A stretch of DNA of 64,000 nucleotides. Source: Haliclystus octoradiatus. Lineage: Eukaryota > Cnidaria > Staurozoa > Stauromedusae > Haliclystidae. Every line of letters begins with the position of its first letter. Position 1 is the first letter of the stretch. The translations under genes and the position numbers were made by a program. Where the stretch lies: NCBI GenBank assembly GCA_916610825.1, contig OU744446.1, positions 11,528,538-11,592,537 of the forward strand, given 5' to 3'. The notes beneath the pieces are model-generated. The model worked only from the letters and a program-made list of their open reading frames with translations, ran no database searches and was not told the origin of the DNA. Below are positions 13,317 through 64,000 of the stretch, piece after piece.

Positions 13317-14404
13317 CAAATGATCTATTAAATAAAGTACAGTAGAAACGATAATACATGGCATGGAGTAAACCATTCATAAACTTATAAGTTATCTCCA
13401 ATTTGTGCCAAGATTAAAATTATAGCCTGTACAGTTACAATACTTTTTTTACCCGGTACTAGCCGGACCATGGCGGGACCACCAGATGCAAAAATAGAAT
13501 CTAAAGTATAGATTAATGATACATTCTATAAACATTGTACCCCGCGTTGTACGTCATATATAAAGATGCAATATGGAGCTAATTGCATTATTTAAGATCA
13601 TCAAGTACCAAATATATTACATACTATGTCTTTACAACTGTCTTTTGCTCTTAATTTTTAAAGCTTTCCTTTAGAATTAGGTAGATTAATTATTGTTCTG
13701 ATTTTACATATATATTTTTGAATTTAAAAGGACTTTTTAAAATATGTATTTACAATCAAAATAATTAATTGTTCCTTGCCCGAAAATCATTCAAATATAT
13801 TACCCACACAGTTAATTTACCGTTGGCTTGCTGTTTGTTTACGATTCAAACCGCGTAAACAATCTGATTTTGTTTATTTATTTATTTGTCATTTAGTCAA
13901 TATTTCTTTGCATTATTATGTTGTGTGATTTATGAAATGACTCAATTTGTTTTCATTTACTGTCTGCTGACAGAGATAATGATAAAACGTCATTTGTAAT
14001 GGAAAATTGACAAACAGTACGGACAAGTTTCAGAGTAAAATCATGCCTGATATGTTTTCCCCGTTGTTTGATCATAATTTTTACCAGGTTGTGGGAACTG
14101 TGTAGCACAAAGCAGTCACTGTAGCACATTTTTGCGGTTTTGTTCAAAGATTCTAAATTTAATCTGGTTTGATTAATATAGTTTCCATGGTATACATCAC
14201 AAAAGGAATTTACGGACAAGTGTAAGAATGTCATTTTCGGAGAATTCTAATTTAAATCTATTACCTTCCTTTACATGGAGACTGGGTGCTACAAGAAATG
14301 ACGTCACTTTTTGTTTTAGTAAGGAAGTAAATGCACAGTTGTTCATTAATTAATTGAAATTTGACCATATTGGTTTATGTTGTCGAGGAAGTAGATAACT
14401 AAAA
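13317..14404. other. Spacer between the two ankyrin genes
   Basis: No coding exon or transposon end is visible. The right part is the likely promoter of the second ankyrin gene and contains the palindrome TGACGTCA at 14299-14306. The left end holds the AATAAA of the first ankyrin gene. Confidence 0.5.
14299..14306. promoter_or_regulatory. CRE-like palindrome TGACGTCA upstream of the second ankyrin gene
   Basis: A perfect 8-bp cAMP-response-element consensus lies 98 bp before the start codon, a position where such sites commonly act. The match is exact but short, and another TGACGTCA lies in a PPT1 intron near 6992, so chance occurrence is possible. Confidence 0.35.
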
Positions 14405-15127
14405 ATGGCCTCATTAAGGCAGTCCAATGATTTTGTAAAGAGTAGTAAATCAAATAAACTCTTAAGCAGTGGAAAACGACAATCATTATCATCATCATCC
14501 TCAGTATTTGTAAGTTTAATCCATCAATGCGTTGAAGCAAATGATCTTATCACTCTAAAGGCTTTGTTAACACGAACAGGACATCAACACACAAAACTAG
14601 ACTGGCCAGATAGCAACAACAACAACATTTTACATCGATGCTGTTTATTAGGAAATACTGAAATGGCTATTTATTTAATGGAAAATGGTCTGTCGTTGAA
14701 TCAAAGAGGTTTTAATGGGCGGACGCCATTACACTGTGCAGCATTATCTGGTAGTTTGCAACTTATTGTTGTTTTAATCGAATCATGCGCCGATTTGACG
14801 ATTAAAGATAACGATAGCTACACTGCTGCTGAACTTAGTGGAGATTCTAGAATCAAAAACTATTTACATCGGCTAGCATTGTCCAGAATATGTAGCTCTA
14901 AAATGAAAGACATAGATTGCAACAATAATACCAGAGTTATTTGTGATAATAACTCTTGCATTGGTAGACCAATGAATAGAACTTTCGAGAACTCTGCATC
15001 GCAACACGGCCGTGATTCTGGGGTTGTTGCTGATATCACTGATAGTTCTTTTTCCGGGACTTTTTCTCATTTTGATAACGAGTTTTCTTTGATAAACTGG
15101 GAAAATAGTGCAGAAACAATTGTTTAA
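14405..15127 (+). CDS. Intronless ankyrin-repeat protein, 240 aa (second of tandem pair)
   Basis: One uninterrupted frame. The N-terminus (1-35) is rich in Ser and Lys. A helical cap at about 35-57 (VSLIHQCVEANDL) aligns with the cap of the upstream gene, then ankyrin repeats follow at about 71-102 (NNILHRCCLLGNTEMAIYL) and 104-135 (GRTPLHCAALSGSLQLIVVL). The rest is low in structure, Asn/Ser-rich, and carries GRDSGVVAD at 202-210 and DSSFSGTF. No signal peptide or membrane segment is visible. Shared order of cap, two ankyrins and a DSG-containing tail, plus adjacency and same strand, indicate tandem duplication followed by strong divergence. No canonical AATAAA is seen just after the stop. 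The cellular role is unknown. Confidence 0.85.
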   Translation: MASLRQSNDFVKSSKSNKLLSSGKRQSLSSSSSVFVSLIHQCVEANDLITLKALLTRTGHQHTKLDWPDSNNNNILHRCCLLGNTEMAIYLMENGLSLNQRGFNGRTPLHCAALSGSLQLIVVLIESCADLTIKDNDSYTAAELSGDSRIKNYLHRLALSRICSSKMKDIDCNNNTRVICDNNSCIGRPMNRTFENSASQHGRDSGVVADITDSSFSGTFSHFDNEFSLINWENSAETIV

Positions 15128-16045
15128 TTATTATAGATTATATAATGTTTGACAAATAGATAATAATTGTACATACTATTCATCACATGTATATAATATT
15201 TATATAATGTATCACTTCAAATGATAAATTTTTGAGTCCTTTAAAATGTATTTACCTCTTCTTGGATACACATGCTTTATTTGTAAATACAATGCCTTCG
15301 TTAATTATATTAGAGTGTTTCCTTATAAACATTTTGTTATACTTAATCGCGTTTTGTTCTAATTCTATAGGTAGTTAATTGCAACTGCCGCCGTTGTAAG
15401 CTCAATGCTATTTTGTGTTTGTGGTTAATTTACAAATAACCGGAACGTAAATCGTCTTTTAATATAAATGCCTGCAGGACTACGATCCGTATTCGATACA
15501 GGGTGTTCCAAAATACCATACAGAAGATCATAAAATCGGAACTTCGATTGTAACCAGACTTAGCTTCCCCAAGTTGTGTCGTCTGCTTGAACTGCCTCTG
15601 GTAAAATGTTCTGCAGTACTGAATAATTGGTCTATTCTCGCCTTTTGTGTATTCATTTTCAACCTAGCCATGATGCAGACACAGCTTTTGAATGCATTTT
15701 TATACTTGTCTTGTCTTGTTCTCTACTAAACTCTTTATACAGACGATATTGCCCTATCTCCCGCCCTATCTAGATGTCTTTAAATATAATAATGTTATAT
15801 TTCTAGTTGATTTGCCAGATTTTAGTCTTATCTCAGACGCTAATACACTGCAGAGAGTCTATGATTACGTACTCAAGTTTGATTGACCTTCTATCATTGT
15901 CGAGGCACAGTAAGGACAGTGGATGGGATTTGTAATATAGCTCAATCCAAGTGATCGATAACGATTTATCCATCCGCCTTCACAGCCTCCTATTTTCCCT
16001 CGGATTCTCTACCCCCAAATCCTCATTTTCCTTGCGCAACGCGCA

Positions 16046-16288
16046 GTCAATGCACAACGATGCGCCGTAGCTACTCACAATGCAATTCCCTCTGGACCAT
16101 TCCATCCGCCATCCTCATCCTTCGGAGGATTTGAACCACAGTCGGTCAGATATGATCCGATCTGGAGTTTGGTTGCTCTGCCATCTGAGTAGCCTGCGTA
16201 CCAGCCTCAAGGTTTTTTCTGAAACCATAGTTTCAGAAAAAACCTTGGGGCTGGTACGCAGGCTACCATCTGAGCTAATCCTCCTTGT
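16046..16288 (-). mobile_element. tRNA-derived SINE, copy 1 (interrupted)
   Basis: Read on the minus strand, the head has an A-box-like TTAGCTCAGATGG and, further in, a B-box GGTTCAAATCC, the two internal RNA polymerase III promoter boxes of a tRNA. The body matches copies at 22641-22955 and 31410-31725, including TAGCTRCGGCGCATCGTTG. The 3' part is missing compared with the other copies. A 76-bp palindromic element has inserted inside the A-box region and duplicated CCATCTGAG. Confidence 0.8.
16181..16274. mobile_element. 76-bp palindromic element with 9-bp target duplication (family 1)
   Basis: The element is 16190-16265. Each arm is 36 bp and begins TAGCCTGCGTACCAGCC; the arms differ at one base and are joined by a 4-base loop CATA, so it is an almost complete palindrome. 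CCATCTGAG is repeated at 16181-16189 and 16266-16274. The duplicated bases belong to the A-box of the SINE it split, which proves insertion. A single arm of the same family is at 30730-30767. Confidence 0.92.
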
Positions 16289-17158
16289 TTGTGTGATGAT
16301 AGCTAGGCTAGATTAGACTAGGCTAGGCTAGGCTGATGGACTTTTGAAGTAAGGCCTATGATTACATTTTGAAAACTTTTTTACAATGAATATTGGTCTT
16401 GGTAGATCATGCAAGTTTGCATATCTTTGATCCGAAATAAAACCAGGAACCCCTCGACAGGGAGAGTAGGGCAATTTGTTCCCATGGACCTGGGCAGCTA
16501 ATAATCCTTGCAATCCTTTCCTGCTCAAATTTTAACCGTGGATTTGACTGCTGGGTTTGATTTTTTTTTTGGATATTTAGTTAAAATATTTTGTGTGGAG
16601 CGAAAATTCTATTTGAAGACCACTGTTATTTGAAAAATATCCGCCAGTCGGGCCGAAATCTCTCTTTTCCTCTGCATAAAATTATTTGTGAGGTTGAGTA
16701 TATGATTGATATAAAAATTTGAAAATGCAGGATAGCGTGATATTTATACTGTAAGACACAAATATGAGTCATTCGCTCAATCGATTGCATTCGCAAAAAT
16801 CACATAGCATAAAACCTATTTGTTACATTATCAAAGACACAATTCTGTATGTAACTATGGCAAACTCAGTTGGTGCTCAATTTTAGAATAAAAAACCGTC
16901 ATAGCTACAATAATGATCACTTTGTTCTTTATTTTGGTATTTCACAAAAGCGATACATTGTGAAAAATACTTGAGTGCAGTCAATCGCAGTAAGCTCAAA
17001 TCCTCAATAAAATGTTAGTAAAATAACTGGTTTCGATTCGCTTACAAAGTGTATTGCAATAAGACACAAACTTATGGTTTAAAACAAAATTATTTCTTTA
17101 AAAAATATATATATATATATATGAATTTATGACACTCTAGTATTTAATAAAGATCGAG

Positions 17159-58789
<41,631 letters not shown>

Positions 58790-59079
58790 AATTTGAAATG
58801 ATATTTGTAAAATTGCCTTCATTGCACGCCTGCTTATACGATATATATATATTAATTAGTTTCAATGCTCAAATCTAAAGCATAGAATATATTTGTAAAA
58901 TCTGTATTTATGTATTTTCCATCAATTTGTTTTCAATTTTTATTATAAAATTCGTGTTTGTAATATACTTTAAAATAATCCCAATGGTTTTCAATTGGTA
59001 TGTTTTACTCATTTCCAAATATAATAAATTTGTTTAGAAATCATATCCTATTTTCATGTGGTGAAGTAAACTAATGCAA

Positions 59080-59330
59080 ACACTCTGCGAAGTAGCAGCG
59101 CTGTCATCTGATTTTCACTACGAAAGAGGATATTCAGAAAATATTCATGCTGCATAGTACCAACCCTACCACCTGATTCTGAAGGACTTGTTTGGTATAG
59201 GGTATTGAACCTTTTCCCGCAGGGTCTTGGGTAAAGTTCAACCCCTGGCAGAAGCACTATTGGTTGGAGTCAGGAGGGGCATCCGGCCGTTAAACTCACA
59301 CACAATCCAAAAACACCAACCAAACCACCC
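59080..59330. repeat. Probable retroposon fragment
   Basis: Contains GGAGTCAGGAGGGGCATCCG (59267-59286), which is reminiscent of a recurrent motif in animal LINE/SINE 3' regions, and GGTATAGGGTATTGAACC, in a GC-rich block unlike its surroundings. No coding match and no borders were found. Confidence 0.3.
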
Positions 59331-59360
59331 CGGTGAAAAAAGCTACTGGCTTAATTTACC

Positions 59361-59410
59361 TAGCCTGCGTGCAGACCTACTAATTTCCTTCGTCGACGTA
59401 GGGTCTGCGA
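59361..59410. repeat. TAGCCTGCGTGCAGACC sequence, possible third family of short palindromes
   Basis: Starts with the same TAGCCTGCGTGCAGAC as family 2, then diverges (CTACTAATTTCC). A weak inverted partner GTAGGGTCTGCG follows. No target duplication identified. Confidence 0.35.
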
Positions 59411-60658
59411 AACGCTGGCAGTTCCCCAACGTAACCAAGGCGTCGTCCATCGTGCACATCCCGAATTCAAAAATCCAAACCAGGCCACTGCACCGAATCT
59501 CGATGATTGAGAATCTTAACCATGCTTAATTAGTTTGTGGTCGGCATCTGCAATTGAGAAGCCTTCCAGAATATCATAGAGCGAGGATCTGGGGGCGCGT
59601 GAGATATTACTTTGAAGATGAGAAAAATAAATGCAAATCTCAAAGGCGTCATGAAATATTCTGTTTACAGTATTATAATATAGTATAACAAATTTACCGT
59701 GAATGTTGTGTTGATATTTTGCGAATGGACATCTTTTAAGGTTTCTAAACTACTGTCTTGGTCGGAAAATTCAACCCTCTCTGATGGTCTAATTACTTAG
59801 AAACTTGAAATTAAAATTCTGTACAAGTCACCTGGGAGCTGGGACTACCAACTTTGGGACAACTGACATGAAATCCATTGAAACTCATGGTTGGAATCCC
59901 ATGGCAGACTATTGCCAAATGCCCTACAACTATGAAATACTGGCTTAAAATCTAGGTCAGAGCTATAGATTCATTGTCTGCTTCAATATGCTTCTCAAAG
60001 ATGGAACACTTGATTAAAAGTGTGGTTGAGGGCAATCGATTGCAAACTGATTGGGTTAAGCTACTGCCTATATATTTCCCATCAGAGATGGAATACTGAT
60101 GTGAAATTCTAAGTGAGAGGCTGAGGGCTGATCGCTGTATGCAATTACTACTGCTTATTGCTCCTCAAATGTAGAATACTGGCTTACAATTGAAAATGAA
60201 TATTAAATTCACAAGTTAATGCTATGATTTTAGAAGTTGTTTACATAATAAAATACTGTGTCTGATATTGATAATGTCTTATATATACATCAAAAGAAAT
60301 ATGTTATTCATTCACACTTATTAATGTATTTTCACTTGAATCTAAGTAACTATAATTATTGGCTAGAAAAGAACATTTTTCTTGTGTTTGAATATACTGC
60401 TGCTGCTAAAACACTTTCGTCCTCCGATCGAATTACTGACAGAATTTCCAGCATTTGCCTAAATTAAAACAATACATTGCAGGTTACACATTATTTAGAG
60501 AAAAATCACTCAGATATGATCCATGTGAAGCGTGTAAATGGTATGGTATTTTGCGTTAATAATGCAATTTTATTTCGTTGCATTAATTAAGCGCGATACT
60601 AGTATTGGTCTTGAATCAAAATAATTGTAGCGAAGCGCGGTGGTTGTATCAAGAAATG

Positions 60659-60979
60659 TTAAGCCTAGCTGGTTCATACGCCGTTCTGTAACATGTGCCG
60701 ATCCTATTATGCTCTAATGAAAATAAAAGATCGACTTCAGAACAGCACCTGAAACGGAATAAGAACGCCTATAGTAAATTGAATTATGTTTAGGCGTTCC
60801 GAACGCCTTCTGGCCCATTCCGAACGACTTCAATTAATAGGCGAGAAACTGCGAGAATTAATGCATGAAATTCGTAGAATGGCGTCTGAAACCAAATTAT
60901 TTATCTAGTCGATCTGAAGGCGTTATCAGCAGGAATAAGATCGGCATATGTACAGAACGGGGTGATGAACCAGGCCTTA
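60659..60979. mobile_element. 320-bp foldback MITE left of the LTR
   Basis: Inverted ends of about 45 bp: the left holds TGGTTCATACGCCGTTCTGT and TGCCGATC, and the right, reverse complemented, TGGTTCATCACCCCGTTCTGT and TGCCGATC. The middle is rich in GGCGTTC/GAACGCC words. Target duplication unclear. Confidence 0.68.
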
Positions 60980-61034
60980 CTTTTTGATGGAATAATTGAC
61001 AACAATGTAGAGTTACCGATATATCTCGTTGCAT

Positions 61035-61368
61035 TGTGTTGGGAGCCCGATATTATGAAGTTATTATAACATCGATCGATATAATATGAGAACACGTGGT
61101 AGCACATACTTCACCCTAATGAGTTTATATTATATCAGATTCATAACACGAGGCAATGAATGAAACAAGAAAGCGAATGGTATGCAGCTACAAAGATTTA
61201 GCGTGACCTCAGTGAAATGAATAGCCAGTAACAAAACTCTGAATAAGGCTTTATTTAACAAAAAGATAGCTCCATCGTACAACATGTGGATAAGGAATGA
61301 GTGTTTATGAAGTAGCCTCATTTACAAACATATAGAACATAATTAGCATAATTAACAAATTCACAACA
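61035..61368 (-). mobile_element. 3' LTR of Ty3/Gypsy-type retrotransposon
   Basis: In element (minus) orientation the LTR starts TGTTGTGAATTTG at 61368, directly after a polypurine tract AAGGGGAGAA, and ends ...CCCAACACA near 61035, so it has TG...CA ends and is about 334 bp. It carries a polyadenylation signal (AATAAA on the minus strand at 61250-61255). The 5' LTR is beyond the window, so identity between LTRs and the target duplication cannot be checked. Confidence 0.75.
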
Positions 61369-61385
61369 TTCTCCCCTTGTAATTA

Positions 61386-64000
61386 TTAGATGTTTAGTTT
61401 ATTGGGAGCATGTCTAATTCTAGTAGATCTACGTGGTTCATTTACATCTTTGACCACATCAGTGTTTTCAGCTACAATTGGTTGATCAACGTTTGGTAAA
61501 TTTTTAATAGAATCAATATTTGAATCTCCAGTTGAATCCAGTGGTACATTTTCATCCAGAGGTGCTTCATGCTGTGGCTGTTCTGACTCTACGCCATATG
61601 GTACCAGATGTCTAACTGACACGGTAGCTTCTTTCCCATTAAGGAACCTGACGTTTGCATAGTTAGGATTAGATTCAATGAGTGTGACAGTCTGGACAGG
61701 TGTGTCATATTTGCTCTGCATATTTTGGTTTCTCATCAGTACCGTCCAGGAGAAGTAAGCCAGGTAGGCATTGCATTCCCAGCAGTTGCCCTACGATGAT
61801 GGTTAAACATCCTTTCATGAGGGGTGACATTTGTTGAAGTACATAGCAGAGATATTATTGAATGGAGGGCGTCAGGTAGTACAACTTCCCATTGAGATGT
61901 CGATAAACTTCTCGATTTTAATGCAAGAGAAACTGCTTTCCATATGATGCCATTATATTTTTCACACTGTCCATTGCCTTGTGGGTTGTAGGGTGTAGTG
62001 CGACTAGCAGAAATACCATGACTTCTTAGAAATACCTTCAAATCGTTAGACATAAATGATGAACCTCTATCTGAGTGTACATACATTGGAATACCAAACA
62101 TAGCAAATACTTGTCGCAAACATTTGGTAACACTGGTCGTCGATACATCATGGCATGGAATGGCAAATGGAAATCTCGAAAACTCATCAATAATTGTTAG
62201 TATATATTTGTTAGTAGACGAAGAAGGAAGTGGTCCTTTGAAATCCAGATTCAGTCATTCGAAGGGTTGAGTAGCCTTGATAAGATGGGCGTCAGGTGGC
62301 TTCATGTATTGTGGCTTGCACTCATTGCACACTGTGTACGATGATGTTACATTCTTGACATCAGCAACGGAGTAAGGTAAGTTTCTTGATCTGACCAAAT
62401 GCAGCATTCTTGTGATGCCAGCGTGACATAACATGTCATGTAGGTCGTATAAGCTTTGATGTGCTTGAGTTACTCCAAGAGTAGTTCGTATCCGAGATAA
62501 GGCATCAGCCGGTGCATTCTATGTTCCTGGTCTGTAGATAATGCTGAATTTATATGATGATAGCTCAATTCTCCATCGCTGAATCTTGTCATTCTTGATT
62601 TTTCCAGCAAGTTTGGGGTTCAGCATAAAAGAGACCGATTGTTGGTCTGTGATTAGTGTAAAGTTACGGGCACATAAGTAATGTCTCCATTTTCGAAGAC
62701 TCTCTACAATAGCATATATGCTTCTTTCTCAATAGAAGAATGTTTCTGCTCACCATCTGTTAGTGTACGAGAGAAGAATGCTACTGGTTTGCCGTTTTGA
62801 TTGTGTGTTGCACCGAGAGCAAAGTCTGATGCATCGGTTTCAACAGTAAATGGCGCTGTTTCATCAATTGGTTGAAGTACAGCTTCTTCGATTTTTGATT
62901 TCAAGGTTTCAAAAGACTCTTTGGCACAGTCAGATAGTGGAAAAGAGTGGCTCTTTGAGTTAGAGGCCGTATTAGACCTGAGAAGTTCTTGATCCATTGT
63001 GAATAATAGGAAAACAATCCGACAGCTCTTTTCAACTCATCAGTGGATGATGGCAGCCGCAGACTTTTTAGCGGGGTTAACCTATCAGGATCTGGTTTCA
63101 ATTCTCCATGAGATATCAAATAACCCAATAAATTAATTGTTTCTGTAGCATATGTACTCTTTACATGATTAATAGTAAGGTTTAGTCTCTAGCAATTACT
63201 ATGATTTGAATCATGTTCTTCTTTGGTTTTTCCGCATATGGTGATATCATCTAAATAAGCAAAAGTGTCTTTTAAATCATTGTCTTTTATAATCTGATTT
63301 ATGATTCTCTGAAAGCAGGCAACTCCATTTGTCACACCAAAAGGTATTCGGCAGAATTGGTAAAGCTCTCCTGCAGCTTCAAAAGCAGTGTATATCTTGT
63401 CTTCTTGATTGATTGGGATTTGGTGATATGCTGATTTCAAATCCAAAGTGCTGAAGAACTTGTACTTTGAAACGTTGTTGACTACTTCTTCGATTCTAGG
63501 TAATGGATACGCATCAAGATTTGTGAAGCGGTTAATAGTTCGTGAGTAGTCAACAACCAAACATTTCTTGTGACGCTCATTTGTTGTGACCAATACTTGC
63601 GCTCTCCATGGTGAGGTGCTCGGCTCAATTATACCTTCTTTCAAAAGTAGTTTGCAAATAGTTTAGGAGGGTTTATTGACAATGATGCCAAAGCACAAAC
63701 ATTCAAGGTAGGTTTTTCACCTCCAAATTCGAAAGTGACTTGTTTGTGTAATTGTAAAAAATCTCGACCAAGGATTACATCTGAGCAAAGTCCTTGTAAA
63801 ATAGATACTTCCACTTTCTTGTATACTTTATCATCCATATTAATATCTATCTTTGTTGACTTTTCAACTTTGGCATGTAGTTCAGATGAGGCCATATATA
63901 CCACAGAAGGCTTGGGCATGGTAGATAATCCCATTTGTTTGACAAGATTAGGACAAATGTAGCTGTCATTGCTACCAGTGCCTATCAGAGCTTTCACTGC
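61386..64000 (-). pseudogene. Broken pol of a Ty3/Gypsy-type retrotransposon (partial)
   Basis: In minus orientation: retropepsin-like protease (63641-64000, continues past the edge), reverse transcriptase (63189-63644; AYHQIP, FGVTNGVACFQR, YLDD active site), RNase H start (62704-63128; TVETDASDFALGA, FFSRTLTDGEQ), integrase core (61736-62119; HSDRGSSF, NPQGNGQCEKYNG), and a C-terminal tail ending RRSTRIRHAPNKLNI (61386-61736). The parts lie in different frames with stops or frameshifts between RT and RNase H, inside RNase H (62901-62997 overlap), in the integrase N-terminal half (62120-62703), and at 61736. The protease reads LIGTGS where the family has LIDTGS, so the catalytic Asp is lost. 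The copy should be inactive. Confidence 0.88.

Larger units (their letters stand above)
15128..17158. other. Spacer between ankyrin genes and the protease gene
   Basis: No gene recognised. It holds the SINE copy with nested palindromic element (16046-16288), a short run of CTAGG repeats near 16303-16333, and an (AT)n tract at about 17106-17122 close to the protease start. Short open frames here are not supported by similarity or splice structure. Confidence 0.5.
58790..61034. other. Spacer between the protease gene and the retrotransposon
   Basis: The protease 3' UTR ends near AATAAA at 59023-59028. From about 59080 to 59330 is a GC-richer segment containing GGAGGGGCATCCGGCCGTTAAA, a word that resembles ends of retroposons in many animals. 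A foldback element follows at 60659-60979. I see no gene. Confidence 0.5.

Noticed and set aside
16080-16316. 78-aa open frame on the plus strand
   Set aside because: It lies entirely over the SINE and the palindromic insertion.
59227-59529. 100-aa open frame after the protease gene
   Set aside because: It covers repeat-like sequence, including a TAGCCTGCGTGCAGACC copy, and resembles no protein.

Overview
This is a window of AT-rich animal DNA. Genes are split by GT-AG introns, intergenic and intronic space is full of transposon relics, and there are long microsatellites and one 200-N assembly gap. I find no bacterial operon, CRISPR array, rRNA or intact tRNA gene. Gene content and repeat style suggest a marine invertebrate deuterostome, most likely an ascidian tunicate; this is an inference and needs a database search.

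Layout, left to right. 1-1900: no gene seen. 1901-11785 (+): a complete ten-exon palmitoyl-protein thioesterase 1 gene (PPT1, 300 aa), with a 1.7-kb hAT-type transposon in intron 8. 12678-13316 and 14405-15127 (+): two intronless, diverged, tandem ankyrin-repeat genes. 15128-17158: no gene, but a tRNA-derived SINE split by a 76-bp palindromic mobile element. 17159-58789 (+): one very large gene whose 21 exons I could join in frame (9,414 nt, 3,137 aa). It encodes a secreted astacin metalloprotease followed by TSP1, TSP1, MAM, TSP1, MAM, about 41 TSP1 repeats in one 6.5-kb exon, and a last MAM domain. Its introns hold most of the transposons, a (CATT)n array, and a TTA array of at least 3.5 kb that ends at a splice acceptor. 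58790-61034: no gene; a foldback element and repeat fragments. 61035-64000 (-): the 3' LTR and broken pol of a Ty3/Gypsy-type retrotransposon that runs off the right edge.

How the genes relate. PPT1 is a lysosomal housekeeping enzyme, the ankyrin pair looks like a local duplication, and the giant gene encodes an extracellular protease. Nothing in the sequence links them functionally. The most interesting items are: (1) the TSP1 exon, with three near-identical 1,110-bp higher-order units; (2) the TSP1-MAM cassette, duplicated with matching exon lengths; (3) a set of very short palindromic elements (76-93 bp) with solo single arms (38-45 bp), each flanked by 8-9 bp target-site duplications; (4) the TTA expansion next to an acceptor; and (5) a series of non-autonomous DNA transposons whose ends and target duplications can be read directly.
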